DNA of 60,953 nt from an uncultured Muribaculaceae bacterium (GCA_934667475.1 CAKUMB010000011.1:1-60953); one strand, 5' to 3'; numbered from the stretch's first letter, positions 7,825-17,365 are shown. Notes: a model not told the origin generated them from the sequence alone. Numbers and translations are program-made.

Positions 7825-9724
7825 CATTCACGCCATACTCAAAAAATATTGGGGATATGATGGCTTCCGCGAACTTCAGGAAGACATCATATCTTCGGTT
7901 TTGGGGGGCAGCGACACCCTGGGGCTCATGCCTACCGGGGGCGGCAAGTCAATCACGTTTCAGGTGCCAGCCATGGCCATGCCGGGCATGGCGCTTGTGG
8001 TCACGCCCATAGTGTCGCTCATGAAGGATCAGGTCGACGGCCTGGTGGCCCGCGGCATCAAGGCCACCTACATGCATGCCGGCCTCACAATGGCCGAGGT
8101 GCGCCGCACCTATGAGAAGTGCATCAACGGCAACTGCAAATTTCTGTATGTGTCGCCCGAGCGTCTGCGCTCCGACTCCTTCCTCGACCGCCTAAAGCGC
8201 ATGCCCGTAAACATGATTGTGGTCGACGAGGCCCACTGCATTTCGCAGTGGGGCTACGACTTCCGTCCGTCGTTTCTCAAGATTGCCGATGTGCGCACGC
8301 TGTTTCCGGCGGTGCCGGTGCTTGCGCTCACTGCCACTGCCACACCGGCTGTGGTGACCGACATAATGCGCGCGCTGCACTTCAGAAACGGGCGTGTGCT
8401 GCGCAAGAGCTTTGCCCGGCCCAATGTGGTGTATGTGGTGCGGCACACCGAGGAGAAGTTGGCCGAGCTGGTGCATGTGCTGTCGTCGGTGGCGGGCTCG
8501 GCCATTGTGTATGTGCGCAGCCGCAAGCGCACCAAGGAGATTGCCGACGTGCTCAACGCCCGCGGCATCTCGGCCAGCCACTACCATGCCGGCCTCGCCA
8601 TCGAAGACAAGGCCGACAAGCAGGACAAGTGGCGGCAGGGCGAAATCAGGGTGATGGTGGCCACCAATGCCTTTGGCATGGGCATCGACAAGCCCGACGT
8701 GAGAATGGTGGTGCACGTCGATGTGCCCAACTCCATCGAGGAATACTATCAGGAGGCCGGCCGCGCGGGGCGCGACGGCCACACCGCCTATGCCGTGCTG
8801 CTGGCCAAGCCCACCGACCGCCGCACCCTTGAGCGCCACATCACCGACGCTTTTCCCGAAAAAGACTTTATTAAAAAGGTGTATGAGCGCGTGGGCAACT
8901 TCCTGCACGTGGCTGTGGGCGAGGGATATGAGCGCGTCTACGACTTCAACTTCACCTTGTTTTGCCGCACGTTTAAGCTGCCGGTGCTGCCCACTCACAG
9001 TGCCCTGCGCCTGCTCACGCAAGCCGGCTACATCGAGTTTGTGGAGGAGGTCGACACGCAGTCGCGCGTCATGATTCTGGTGGGCAAGGACGAGCTTTAC
9101 AACATCGACTGCGCCACTCCGCAGGCCGACCGTGTGCTACAGGCCATATTGCGCACATATTCTGGTTTGTTTTCCGACTATGTGTTTATCAGCGAAGACG
9201 TGATAGCGCGCCGCTTTGGCCTGTCGCGCGACACGGTGTATGAGGCGCTGCTCGAGTTCACGCGCAAGCATATTTTGCACTATGTGCCGCGCCGCCGCAC
9301 GCCCTATGTGGTCTACACCACCTCGCGCGAGGAACCGCGCTATGTGCAGATTCCCAAACGCGTCTACGAGGATTTGCGCGACCGCATGCGTCAGCGCATA
9401 GCGGCCATGGAGGGCTATGTGTTCAGCACCGACCGCTGCCGCGAGGGCATGATGCTCAGCTATTTTGGCGAGGAGGCTGCAAAGCCGTGCGGTCATTGCG
9501 ATGTGTGCATCGACCAGCGCCGCCGCGCCAGCCACACTCGCGACGATGTGCGCGAGGGCATTCTCTACATGGCCCAGGTCAGTCCGCGCCGGGCACGCGA
9601 GTTTGTCGACACATTGTCGTTTCCAGCCGACGAGGTGTATGCCGAGCTTGAGTTTCTCACCGACGAGGGCTTCATCGAGCATCGGCCCGACGGCACCTAC
9701 GTCAATCCCGTGCCGCTCGACTGA
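7817..9724 (+). CDS. recQ: ATP-dependent DNA helicase RecQ family
   Basis: A 635-residue 3'-5' superfamily 2 helicase. Walker A is at MPTGGGKS (Lys44), DEAH at 137-140, and the arginine-finger motif is QEAGRAGRDG. A zinc-binding cysteine cluster lies near residues 537-560 (CREGMML, then CGHCDVC). A winged-helix-like region follows, and I see no clear C-terminal HRDC domain. This resembles the longer RecQ variant common in Bacteroidetes rather than the E. coli form. It begins inside the recJ stop region and shares that transcript. Confidence 0.9.
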   Translation: MTDIHAILKKYWGYDGFRELQEDIISSVLGGSDTLGLMPTGGGKSITFQVPAMAMPGMALVVTPIVSLMKDQVDGLVARGIKATYMHAGLTMAEVRRTYEKCINGNCKFLYVSPERLRSDSFLDRLKRMPVNMIVVDEAHCISQWGYDFRPSFLKIADVRTLFPAVPVLALTATATPAVVTDIMRALHFRNGRVLRKSFARPNVVYVVRHTEEKLAELVHVLSSVAGSAIVYVRSRKRTKEIADVLNARGISASHYHAGLAIEDKADKQDKWRQGEIRVMVATNAFGMGIDKPDVRMVVHVDVPNSIEEYYQEAGRAGRDGHTAYAVLLAKPTDRRTLERHITDAFPEKDFIKKVYERVGNFLHVAVGEGYERVYDFNFTLFCRTFKLPVLPTHSALRLLTQAGYIEFVEEVDTQSRVMILVGKDELYNIDCATPQADRVLQAILRTYSGLFSDYVFISEDVIARRFGLSRDTVYEALLEFTRKHILHYVPRRRTPYVVYTTSREEPRYVQIPKRVYEDLRDRMRQRIAAMEGYVFSTDRCREGMMLSYFGEEAAKPCGHCDVCIDQRRRASHTRDDVREGILYMAQVSPRRAREFVDTLSFPADEVYAELEFLTDEGFIEHRPDGTYVNPVPLD

Positions 9725-9740
9725 GCCGCATGTGGAGTTA

Positions 9741-9765
9741 AATGCGGCCTGCCTCTTGCCGCATT
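9741..9765 (+). terminator. Weak hairpin after recQ
   Basis: An 8-bp stem (AATGCGGC / GCCGCATT) without a clear T-run. A possible attenuated terminator. Confidence 0.3.
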
Positions 9766-9793
9766 GGCATTAATTGAGTAATTTCGCAAAACT

Positions 9794-10453
9794 ATGTTAG
9801 CAAACGTCTTTAATAGGGTACTCGCTGCCATTGCTGCGGCACTGGTTTTGGCGTCGTGTGGCCGCACTTCGCCGGCAGGGCAGCACATGGGCGACTTTGT
9901 GTTGACATGCCACATGGCCAAAGCCGTGGCCAAAGATTCGGCCACGCTGCTGCTGGCCGACGACGACTATGCCCGGCTGAGGCTGATTGGCGGCCGGCAC
10001 ATCGACAGCACCTGCACGTTCACATTCCGTGGCCAGACCAGCGGCGAGCATGTGGCTGTGCTGCGCTTCAGCGGCGAGAAGCGCCCGTTTTGCTTCGTGC
10101 TTGGCCCTGGCGCCACCAGCATTGTGATCGACAAGAATAGGGTGGTGGTCACCGGTTCAAGCCAGAACCACGACTACATTTCGTGCCTTAAGGCCGTGAG
10201 GGAGCTGCAGCGCCAGCGCCGCAGCAATTTTGCCGCCTACTGCAAGGAGGCTACCGACTCCACCCTCAATGCGGCAAAGGAAAACCGCTACCAACTCACC
10301 GACCACCGCCTTGCCGACTCAATTCAGTCGGTGTGCCTCGCGGGCATCAATGGCGGCACTCCGGCCGCCAAACTCATTGGCGAGCGGTGCATGCGCCTGC
10401 TCACGCCCGACAACCTGACGCGCGTGGCGGCTGCCAAGTCCTCGGCACATTAA
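9794..10453 (+). CDS. Predicted lipoprotein, DUF4369-like
   Basis: A 219-residue protein with a lipoprotein signal peptide ending LVLASCG (Cys at residue 22). Residues about 33-125 form a beta-rich stretch (GDFVLTCHMAKAVAKDSATL, then FRGQTSGEHVAVLRFSGEKR) like the DUF4369 module that often precedes thioredoxin-like domains in Bacteroidetes. A helical tail follows, and no thioredoxin CxxC is present. Assignment to DUF4369 is by eye only. Outer-membrane or periplasmic placement is inferred. Confidence 0.65.
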   Translation: MLANVFNRVLAAIAAALVLASCGRTSPAGQHMGDFVLTCHMAKAVAKDSATLLLADDDYARLRLIGGRHIDSTCTFTFRGQTSGEHVAVLRFSGEKRPFCFVLGPGATSIVIDKNRVVVTGSSQNHDYISCLKAVRELQRQRRSNFAAYCKEATDSTLNAAKENRYQLTDHRLADSIQSVCLAGINGGTPAAKLIGERCMRLLTPDNLTRVAAAKSSAH

Positions 10454-10491
10454 TAATATATGGTTAACCCTCAAAATGCATACATCAAGAA

Positions 10492-11238
10492 ATGAACTCA
10501 CTGGCTAAAAACATGATTGCCCTTGCGGCTGCTGCGCTGGCAGGCACTGCAGCCTATGCCCAGGAGGCATTGACGCTGTTCAACCAAAACTCATACGCCG
10601 GCTGGAGCTACACTCGGCCAGGCTTCAAACTCGACACCTACAGCATAAGCATGAACAATGTGAAGCTCTACCGCTCTAGCGGCAATGTGGACTATACCCT
10701 GGTGTCGCCCGCATTCGCCTGCGCCGGGCTTAAAGCCGTCGATGTCGATGCCACACTCTACTGTACCACGGTGCCTTCGGGCACCTACGACCTCAACCGC
10801 GGCTACCCCACGTTTCAGCTGCTCGACCTCAATGGCGGCGTGCTGGCCAGTGTCGATGTGGTGTTTGCCGAGGCGCAGCAGTTTCACGAGCACCTTCCGG
10901 TGAAGATAGGCGTGCCCCAGGGTGCTGAGCAGGCCAGGCTGCGCGTGGCTGCGTGGAACGCCGACCTCAACAGCACCATTTCGGTGCGCGAGGTGGCGGT
11001 GACGGCCAATGCAAGCGGTGTTGAGTCTGTGGCTGCCGGCAAGCCGTGTGTGGTGCAGTGCGGGCGCGGGCTGCTCACGGTGAGCGCAGCCGCCGGCACG
11101 CAGTGTGCCGTGTATTCGCCTGAAGGGCGCCTTGTGGCCCGGTTCGCCGCCACAGGTGAGGCCCGGCAGCTGGCTTTGCCAGCGGGAGTGTATGTGCTGC
11201 GGGTGGCCTCAATGGCGCAAAAGGTGCTGGTGCGCTGA
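10492..11238 (+). CDS. Small secreted protein with C-terminal sorting-like tail
   Basis: A 248-residue exported protein with signal peptide MNSLAKNMIALAAAALAGTA and AYAQ cleavage region. The middle looks like one beta-sandwich domain. The last ~70 residues (CAVYSPEGRLVARFAATGEA, LPAGVYVLRVASMAQKVLVR) match the pattern of type IX secretion or Por sorting tails. It lies 38 bases after the lipoprotein gene and is probably co-transcribed. Function unknown. Confidence 0.7.
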   Translation: MNSLAKNMIALAAAALAGTAAYAQEALTLFNQNSYAGWSYTRPGFKLDTYSISMNNVKLYRSSGNVDYTLVSPAFACAGLKAVDVDATLYCTTVPSGTYDLNRGYPTFQLLDLNGGVLASVDVVFAEAQQFHEHLPVKIGVPQGAEQARLRVAAWNADLNSTISVREVAVTANASGVESVAAGKPCVVQCGRGLLTVSAAAGTQCAVYSPEGRLVARFAATGEARQLALPAGVYVLRVASMAQKVLVR

Positions 11239-11266
11239 CTTTTTTAGTGAGTTTTTTCAGGCATTG

Positions 11267-11298
11267 TTTGCCTAAAAGAATCTAAAAAGCTATATTTG
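11267..11298 (+). promoter_or_regulatory. Promoter of the ECF sigma factor gene
   Basis: TTTG (11267-11270), 20 bp, TATATTTG (11291-11298), giving a leader of about 100 bases. The gene therefore appears to be read by the primary sigma factor. Confidence 0.75.
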
Positions 11299-11405
11299 CA
11301 TCATAAAACATATTAAACGCCCGCAAAAGCAGGCCAAACCGAAACATCAAAAAACAAACCGCCTATTGACTCGAACTCTACTCGTAGAACTAAAAGTAAT
11401 TGATT

Positions 11406-11999
11406 ATGAGAGGCTTTAATGACGAGAGCGATGAACGCTTAATCGCATTATACGTTGAGGGTGACAACAATGCCTTCGACGCATTGGTTGAGCGCCATAA
11501 AGTTCGGGTATACACTTACATTTGCGGATATGTGAAAGACGAGGAACTCGCCGACGACATATTTCAGGAAACCTTTGTGAAGGTGATTAGCACCATTAAG
11601 CAAGGCCGCTATGTGGAAAACGGCCGCTTTGCCGCATGGATCACCCGCATTGCTCACAACCTCATAATCGACTTCTTCCGTCAGGAAAAGTCGGAAAATG
11701 TGCAGTCGGCCGACGGCACTGGCGTAAACATACTTAACCGCAAGGAGTTGAGCGAGGCCACCATCGAAGACGACCTCGTGCTAAGCCAAATTCATGCCGA
11801 CGTGCGGCGCATGGTGATGCAGCTGCCCGACAATCAGCGACAAGTGCTGGTGATGCGCTACTACAAAAACATGAGTTTCAAGGAAATTGCCGATGTCACC
11901 AAAGTGAGCATCAACACCGCCCTGGGCCGCATGCGCTACGCCATAATTAATATGCGCCGCATGGCCGAGGAAAATCACATTGCACTCTCGCTGCAGTAG
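11406..11999 (+). CDS. ECF-type RNA polymerase sigma factor
   Basis: A 197-residue sigma-70 family protein with only regions 2 and 4. Region 2 carries ELADDIFQETFVKVI and the WITRIAHNLIIDFFR helix. Region 4 has the turn LPDNQRQVLVMRYYKNMSF and the recognition helix SINTALGRMRYAI. The ATG at 11406 is used; a TTG two codons earlier is unlikely. No anti-sigma or FecR gene is adjacent, so it is probably not one of the TonB-coupled regulators. It sits just upstream of tig on its own promoter. Confidence 0.88.
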   Translation: MRGFNDESDERLIALYVEGDNNAFDALVERHKVRVYTYICGYVKDEELADDIFQETFVKVISTIKQGRYVENGRFAAWITRIAHNLIIDFFRQEKSENVQSADGTGVNILNRKELSEATIEDDLVLSQIHADVRRMVMQLPDNQRQVLVMRYYKNMSFKEIADVTKVSINTALGRMRYAIINMRRMAEENHIALSLQ

Positions 12000-12071
12000 C
12001 GCTGATTGCCGTTGCCTGCCTGCGCAACTTGAATTATGTACCCGGCTTTTAGCAAATTTTGTGATGTATAA

Positions 12072-12103
12072 TTTGTTAAAAGAGCCGATATGATGTAATT
12101 TTG
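12072..12103 (+). promoter_or_regulatory. Promoter of tig
   Basis: TTTG (12072-12075), 20 bp, TAATTTTG (12096-12103), about 75 bases before the tig start. Confidence 0.75.
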
Positions 12104-12177
12104 CACCTACGTTTGGCCACGTGTGTCCAGACGTGTATATTCTTGTAATAAAACAAAACATATTATACTTCAAAAAA

Positions 12178-13533
12178 ATGAATGTAACATTAGACAAAAA
12201 TGGTAACGTGAACGCTGTGCTCACAATATCATTTAAAGAAGAAGACTATCAGAACGACGTGAAGAAAGACCTGGCCGAGATTGGCCGCAAGCGCCCTCTG
12301 AAGGGCTTCCGTCCGGGACACGTCCCCGCAGCTCTGCTCAAAAAATATTATGGCAACGAAGTGCTCGCCAACGTCATCGACCGCAAGGTGAGCCAGTCGC
12401 TCAACGACTATATACACGAAAACAAACTCAACGTGCTGGGCGAGCCCATGCTGTCGAAGGACACCAAGGTGAACTTCAACACCGACAAGGAGTTTGCATT
12501 CAAGTTCGACCTGGGACTTGCTCCCGAGTTCGACATCAAGCTCGACAAGCGCGTGAAGGTGCCTTACTACAACATCGAGGTGAGCCAGGAAATGATCGAC
12601 AAGCAGAACGAAAACTTCAAAAAGCGTTTCGGCAAGCAAGTGCCTGGCGAAACTGCCGCCGAAGATTCGCTGCTGCGCGGTTCGATGGTTGAGCTCAACG
12701 AAGACGGCACCGAGAAGGCCGACGGTGTGAAGGTGGAGAAGACCATCATCTCGCCCCAGTATCTGAAGAACGACGACGAGAAGAAGAAGTTTGTGGGCCA
12801 CAAGGTGAACGACGAAATCGTGTTCAACCCCTACAAGGCTGCCGACGGCAACGTTACCGAGCTGGCCGCTATGCTCAACGTCGACAAGAAAGACGCCGAC
12901 ATCAAGTCGGACTTCAAGTTTGTGCCCAACGAGATTCTCGTTAACCAAGAGGCTGAGATGAACCAGGAGTTCTTCGACAACGTGCTCGGCAAGGACGAGG
13001 CTAAAGACGAAGCCACATATCTCGAGAAACTGAAAGAGATGATTGCCAACCAGCTGAAGAACGACAGCAACTTCCGCTTCACCATCGATGCCGAAGAGGT
13101 GCTGCGCAAGAAGGTGGGCGACCTTGAACTGCCCGACGAATTCCTGAAGCGCTTCATGCTGGCCCGCGCTGGCAAGGATGCCGATGAGAAGAGCATGGAG
13201 GAGAACTATCCCAAGACCCGCGAGCAGATTGTGTGGCAGCTCATCAAGGAGAAGGTGGCCACCACGCTCAACGTTAAGATTGAGAAGGACGACGTTCTGC
13301 GTCTGGCACGCTTCTATGCCGCTCAGCAGTTTGCACAGTATGGCATGACCAACATCCCCGATGATGTGATCGACCGCTACGCCAACGAGCTTCTGGAGAA
13401 GTCAGAGTATGCCAACGAAATCCGCAACCGCGCATTCGACGACAAGGTGTTCGCAGCCGTTAAAGACGCTGTGTCGCTCAATGAGAAGAATGTGACCGTT
13501 GAGGAGTTCAACAAGCTGTTTGAGAAAAAATAA
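12178..13533 (+). CDS. tig: Trigger factor, ribosome-associated chaperone
   Basis: A 451-residue protein that holds nascent chains at the ribosome exit. The N-terminal domain keeps the ribosome-binding signature in the form GFRPGHVPAALLKKYYG near residues 41-58 (usual form GFRPGKVP). A central, divergent PPIase region and a long charged helical C-terminal domain follow. The start at 12178 (MNVTLDKNG) is the family start. It precedes clpP-clpX, the usual bacterial order tig-clpP-clpX, but a terminator at 13634 separates them. Confidence 0.92.
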   Translation: MNVTLDKNGNVNAVLTISFKEEDYQNDVKKDLAEIGRKRPLKGFRPGHVPAALLKKYYGNEVLANVIDRKVSQSLNDYIHENKLNVLGEPMLSKDTKVNFNTDKEFAFKFDLGLAPEFDIKLDKRVKVPYYNIEVSQEMIDKQNENFKKRFGKQVPGETAAEDSLLRGSMVELNEDGTEKADGVKVEKTIISPQYLKNDDEKKKFVGHKVNDEIVFNPYKAADGNVTELAAMLNVDKKDADIKSDFKFVPNEILVNQEAEMNQEFFDNVLGKDEAKDEATYLEKLKEMIANQLKNDSNFRFTIDAEEVLRKKVGDLELPDEFLKRFMLARAGKDADEKSMEENYPKTREQIVWQLIKEKVATTLNVKIEKDDVLRLARFYAAQQFAQYGMTNIPDDVIDRYANELLEKSEYANEIRNRAFDDKVFAAVKDAVSLNEKNVTVEEFNKLFEKK

Positions 13534-13633
13534 ATTGCAATCTTAGGGTGTGAGCGCTGCTGGCCGGCGCAGCCAATTTGGCGGTGAGGCCTCAACATTA
13601 GCACGGCGTGTACACTCTCCACACACAATATTC

Positions 13634-13677
13634 ATGGAGCGGCAAAGGGAAAAATTTTTCTTGCCGCTCCATTTGTT
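13634..13677 (+). terminator. Terminator of tig
   Basis: A 12-bp stem ATGGAGCGGCAA / TTGCCGCTCCAT (13634-13672) with an inner GAAAAA/TTTTTC stem, followed by TTGTT. Confidence 0.7.
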
Positions 13678-13757
13678 ACCAAAGGCCGCAAAGGCCCGTA
13701 ACGGCAAAATTGCAGTTGACTTTTAATTAAAAATAACCGTAAACACATTAAAAAATA

Positions 13758-14435
13758 ATGGAAAGTAAAAGCGAATTCCGCAACTATGCGGTCAAGCACC
13801 TGGGCATGAATGGCCTCGCTCTCGACCAGTATTCACAGGCTATCAGCGACAGCTACATTTCGCCCACCATCATCGAGGAGCGCAAACTCAATGTGGCTCA
13901 GATGGACGTGTTCTCACGCCTGATGATGGATCGCATCATATTCCTCGGCACGCAAATCGACGACTACACTGCCAACGTGATTCAAGCGCAGCTGCTGTTT
14001 CTCGACTCCACCGACCCCGGCAAGGATGTGTCAATCTACATTAACTCTCCTGGCGGCTCGGTGTATGCCGGCCTCGGCATATACGACACCATGCAGTATG
14101 TGCAGAGCAATGTGTCCACCATCTGCACCGGCATGGCAGCCTCGATGGCGGCTGTGCTGCTGGTGGCCGGCGAGAAGGGCAAGCGCTTTGCCCTAAAGCA
14201 CTCGCGCGTAATGATTCACCAGCCTCTGGGTGGTGTGCAGGGTCAGGCATCCGACATCGAAATCACCGCACGCGAAATCCAGAAGCTGAAAAAGGAGCTC
14301 TACACCATAATTTCCGATCACTCGGGCCAGCCCTACGACAAGGTGTATGCCGACAGCGACCGCGACCACTGGATGACTTCGGCCGAAGCCCTCGACTATG
14401 GCATGATCGACAAAATTCTGGAGCGCAGCAAATAA
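13758..14435 (+). CDS. clpP: ATP-dependent Clp protease proteolytic subunit
   Basis: A 225-residue serine protease that forms the tetradecameric chamber fed by ClpX. The catalytic serine is in GMAASMAA (Ser129) and the catalytic histidine in MIHQP (His154). The aspartate lies in the DRDHWMTSAEA segment near 200. The N-terminal ~25 residues are longer than in E. coli and may be processed. clpX starts 35 bases downstream, so the pair is one operon. No consensus promoter box was found right upstream. Confidence 0.95.
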   Translation: MESKSEFRNYAVKHLGMNGLALDQYSQAISDSYISPTIIEERKLNVAQMDVFSRLMMDRIIFLGTQIDDYTANVIQAQLLFLDSTDPGKDVSIYINSPGGSVYAGLGIYDTMQYVQSNVSTICTGMAASMAAVLLVAGEKGKRFALKHSRVMIHQPLGGVQGQASDIEITAREIQKLKKELYTIISDHSGQPYDKVYADSDRDHWMTSAEALDYGMIDKILERSK

Positions 14436-14470
14436 TCACAACCACACAAAAAAAACTGAAACGATATTAG

Positions 14471-15718
14471 ATGGCAAAGAAAAAAGATGAAATGCACTGC
14501 AGTTTCTGCGGTCGCGGCCAAAGCGAGGTGGAGCTGCTGATGCCTGGCATTGAGGGTGTTTGCATCTGCAACGAGTGTGCCGAGCGGGCCGACGAGCTTG
14601 CCCGCGAATATTTGAGGCAGACTTCAAGCGCTGGCTCTGAGCCCAAGTTCGACATGAAGTCGCTGCCCAAGCCCGCCGAAATCAAGGCACACCTCGATGA
14701 ATACGTGATAGGGCAGGACGATGCCAAAAAATACTTGTCGGTGGCCGTGTATAACCACTACAAGCGCCTGCTTCAGCCGCAAGACGATGATGTCGACATC
14801 GAGAAGTCGAATATCATCATCGTTGGCCCCACGGGCACAGGCAAGACTCTGCTGGCCAAGACCATTGCCAAGTTTCTTAAAGTGCCTTTCGCCATTGTCG
14901 ACGCCACCGTGCTCACGCAGGCCGGCTATGTGGGCGAGGACATCGAGAGCCTGCTCACGCGCCTGCTTCAGGCTTGCGACTACGATGTGAAGGAGGCCGA
15001 GCGCGGCATTGTGTTTATCGATGAAATCGACAAGATTGGCCGTAAGGGCGACAATCCCTCGATTACGCGCGATGTGAGTGGTGAGGGCGTGCAGCAAGGA
15101 CTGCTAAAGCTGCTCGAGGGGTCCATTGTCAATGTGCCGCCGCAAGGCGGACGCAAGCACCCCGAGCAAAAGATGATTCCGGTCGACACCAAAAACATCC
15201 TATTTGTGTGCGGCGGAGCATTTGAGGGCATCGAGCGCAAAATCGCTCAGCGACTCAACACCCACGTGGTGGGCTATGGCACCGACAGCAAGATGCGCCG
15301 CATCGAGTCGTCGAAGCTGCTGCACTTCGTCACCCCGCAAGACCTGCGCTCCTACGGCCTGATTCCCGAAATCATTGGCCGCCTGCCCATTCTCACCAAC
15401 CTCGAGCCGCTGAAGCGCGAAGACCTGCGCCGCATTCTCACCGAGCCCAAAAATGCCATTGTGCGCCAGTATGAGAAGTTAATGGCCATGGACGGGGTGA
15501 AATTTTCGGTGGCCGGCGACGCGCTCGACTACATCGTCGACAAGGCCATTGAGTATAAGCTGGGCGCGCGCGGACTGCGGTCGATATTCGAGACCATTAT
15601 GATGGAGGCGATGTACAAGATTCCGTCATCGCGCAAAAAGACGTTTGTGCTCGACAAGGCTTATGCGGCCGAGCAACTCGAGAAGTCTAACTTCGAGGTG
15701 CTGAAAGATGTGAATTGA
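14471..15718 (+). CDS. clpX: ClpX unfoldase, ATP-binding subunit of ClpXP
   Basis: A 415-residue AAA+ unfoldase. The N-terminal C4 zinc finger (CSFCGRG and CICNEC) binds substrates and adaptors. The AAA+ core has Walker A GPTGTGKT, pore loop GYVGED, Walker B VFIDEID, and the ClpP-docking loop region after VPPQGGRKHP. The C-terminal small domain ends near LGARGLRSIFE and beyond. It is co-transcribed with clpP and ends at the terminator at 15749. Confidence 0.96.
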   Translation: MAKKKDEMHCSFCGRGQSEVELLMPGIEGVCICNECAERADELAREYLRQTSSAGSEPKFDMKSLPKPAEIKAHLDEYVIGQDDAKKYLSVAVYNHYKRLLQPQDDDVDIEKSNIIIVGPTGTGKTLLAKTIAKFLKVPFAIVDATVLTQAGYVGEDIESLLTRLLQACDYDVKEAERGIVFIDEIDKIGRKGDNPSITRDVSGEGVQQGLLKLLEGSIVNVPPQGGRKHPEQKMIPVDTKNILFVCGGAFEGIERKIAQRLNTHVVGYGTDSKMRRIESSKLLHFVTPQDLRSYGLIPEIIGRLPILTNLEPLKREDLRRILTEPKNAIVRQYEKLMAMDGVKFSVAGDALDYIVDKAIEYKLGARGLRSIFETIMMEAMYKIPSSRKKTFVLDKAYAAEQLEKSNFEVLKDVN

Positions 15719-15748
15719 CGCTCGCGCCATCATCATATAGCGATAATG

Positions 15749-15792
15749 AAAGAGCAATGAATCCCTACAAGGGCGGCATTGCTCTTTTTTTA
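15749..15792 (+). terminator. Terminator of the clpP-clpX operon
   Basis: An 11-bp stem AAAGAGCAATG / CATTGCTCTTT (15749-15787) running into a T7 tract. Confidence 0.85.
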
Positions 15793-15827
15793 TGTGGTTG
15801 TCACGCACAATGAGTCATGCTATTTCG

Positions 15828-15835
15828 TATATTTG
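15828..15835 (+). promoter_or_regulatory. -7 box of the WYL regulator gene
   Basis: TATATTTG, 27 bases before the start. No good -33 box. Confidence 0.4.
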
Positions 15836-15862
15836 CAGCGGCAACCAACCAAAATAAGGATA

Positions 15863-16774
15863 ATGACTGTTTTCGAAAAATACATTTGGATGCTCAACAC
15901 GCTGTTTCGTGCGGGCGACCAGGGAATATCGCTGAAGGACATCAACGACAAGTGGGTGGCCGACGACACCGTGAGTGGCGGGCATCAGCTGCCGCGCCAG
16001 ACGTTCGACCGTTGGAAGCGCGACATTCTCATGATATTTGGCATCGACATCGAGTGCCTAAGGCGCTGCGGCTACCGCTACCGCATCACCAACCCCGAGG
16101 CCCTGCGCAGCGGCGGGCTCAACCGCTGGCTGCTCGACACCTACACCACGGCCGCAGCCTTGTCGCAAAATCTGTCGCTCAGCGGCCGCATCGTTGCCGA
16201 AGACATTCCGTCGAGTCGTAATTTCCTGCCCGAGATAATGGCTGCCATGAAGAACAACCGTGTGGTGAAAATCACCTACAGGGGCTTTGTGTTTCGCCAT
16301 GCCTGTTCGTTTACCGTCGAGCCATACTGCTTGAAGATGTTTCAGCGCCGCTGGTATTTGCTCGCCAGGAATGTGGGCAAGGGCGAAATGCGCATCTATG
16401 GGCTCGACCGCATCGAGGCCGTGGCTGAGACTGGCCACACCTTTCGGCTGCCCGGCGACTTCGATGCCAAGTCGTACTTTGCTACCTGTTTCGGCATTGT
16501 AATCGGCTGCGACGCCAAGCCCGAGCGCGTGGTGGTGCGGGCCTACGGCCAGCATCAGCACTACGTGCGCTCGCTGCCGCTGCACCCGTCACAAAAGGAG
16601 GTGGCTTCGGGTCAAGACTATGCCGATTTTGAGCTGTATCTGCGCGTAACCTACGACTTTGTGATGGAACTGCTGCGTGCCGGAAGCATGATTGAAGTCA
16701 TCAGCCCCGCCACTCTGCGGCACGAAATGCACCAGTGGGTGGCAGAGATGTGGAAAATGTATGAAAATGATTAA
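15863..16774 (+). CDS. WYL-domain transcriptional regulator
   Basis: A 303-residue protein with an N-terminal winged-helix-like segment (residues ~1-75, including LPRQTFDRWKRDIL) and a WYL domain. The WYL motif appears as RRWYLLARN near residue 163, followed by GEMRIYGLDRIEA. A C-terminal extension domain follows. WYL proteins sense ligands, including nucleic acid signals, and regulate DNA-damage or defence genes in several known cases. A DEDDh exonuclease gene follows 39 bases later, so the pair may be functionally linked. The start at 15863 is right after the -7 box at a sensible distance; the longer frame to 15779 is rejected. Confidence 0.85.
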   Translation: MTVFEKYIWMLNTLFRAGDQGISLKDINDKWVADDTVSGGHQLPRQTFDRWKRDILMIFGIDIECLRRCGYRYRITNPEALRSGGLNRWLLDTYTTAAALSQNLSLSGRIVAEDIPSSRNFLPEIMAAMKNNRVVKITYRGFVFRHACSFTVEPYCLKMFQRRWYLLARNVGKGEMRIYGLDRIEAVAETGHTFRLPGDFDAKSYFATCFGIVIGCDAKPERVVVRAYGQHQHYVRSLPLHPSQKEVASGQDYADFELYLRVTYDFVMELLRAGSMIEVISPATLRHEMHQWVAEMWKMYEND

Positions 16775-16813
16775 AAAAACGACAAATAAGTTAACACAAT
16801 ATACATAGATATT

Positions 16814-17308
16814 ATGGACGATTTTGCAGCTATCGATTTTGAAACGGCAAATGGAAGCCGTTCGAGTGTGTGCAGCGTGGGGGTGGTGATAGTGAAAAAC
16901 CGTGAGGAGGTCGACCGCTTCTACAGCCTCATCTACCCCGAGCCCGACTTCTTCACCTATTGGACTACGCAGGTGCACGGCCTCACCATCGACGATGTGG
17001 AGGGAGCCCCAACGTTTCCCGATGTTTGGCGGCAGATAGCCCCGAAAATCGATGGTCTGCCGCTGGTGGCGCACAATAGCCCGTTTGACGAAGGCTGCCT
17101 GAAAGCCGTATTCCGCACTTATGGCATGGACTATCCCGGATACCGCTTCTATTGCACTTGCCGCGCCTCAAGGGCCAAACTCGGCAAGTTGCTGCCCAAC
17201 CACCAGTTGCAGACGGTGGCTGCCTATTGCGGCTACGACCTCACCAAGCACCACCATGCCCTGGCCGATGCCGAAGCCTGCGCCGCCATAGCCCTGCAAC
17301 TTCTTTAA
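16814..17308 (+). CDS. DEDDh 3'-5' exonuclease (DnaQ-like)
   Basis: A 164-residue single-domain nuclease. The DEDDh residues are visible: AIDFET (Asp8, Glu10), HNSPFD near 86-91, and HHALADAEA near 147-155 carrying the general-base His and final Asp. It resembles the epsilon subunit or a repair exonuclease but has no polymerase-binding tail. It follows the WYL regulator in the same direction. The substrate is not predictable from sequence. Confidence 0.88.
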   Translation: MDDFAAIDFETANGSRSSVCSVGVVIVKNREEVDRFYSLIYPEPDFFTYWTTQVHGLTIDDVEGAPTFPDVWRQIAPKIDGLPLVAHNSPFDEGCLKAVFRTYGMDYPGYRFYCTCRASRAKLGKLLPNHQLQTVAAYCGYDLTKHHHALADAEACAAIALQLL

Positions 17309-17331
17309 TCCCCGAGTGACCACGCAAAATA

Positions 17332-17365
17332 GGCGGGGCGACACAAATCACAGTGTCGCCCCGCC
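17332..17365. terminator. Shared terminator between exonuclease and DUF3332 genes
   Basis: A perfect 13-bp GC-rich stem GGCGGGGCGACAC / GTGTCGCCCCGCC with an 8-base loop, placed between two convergent genes. T-tracts are short on both sides. Confidence 0.7.
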
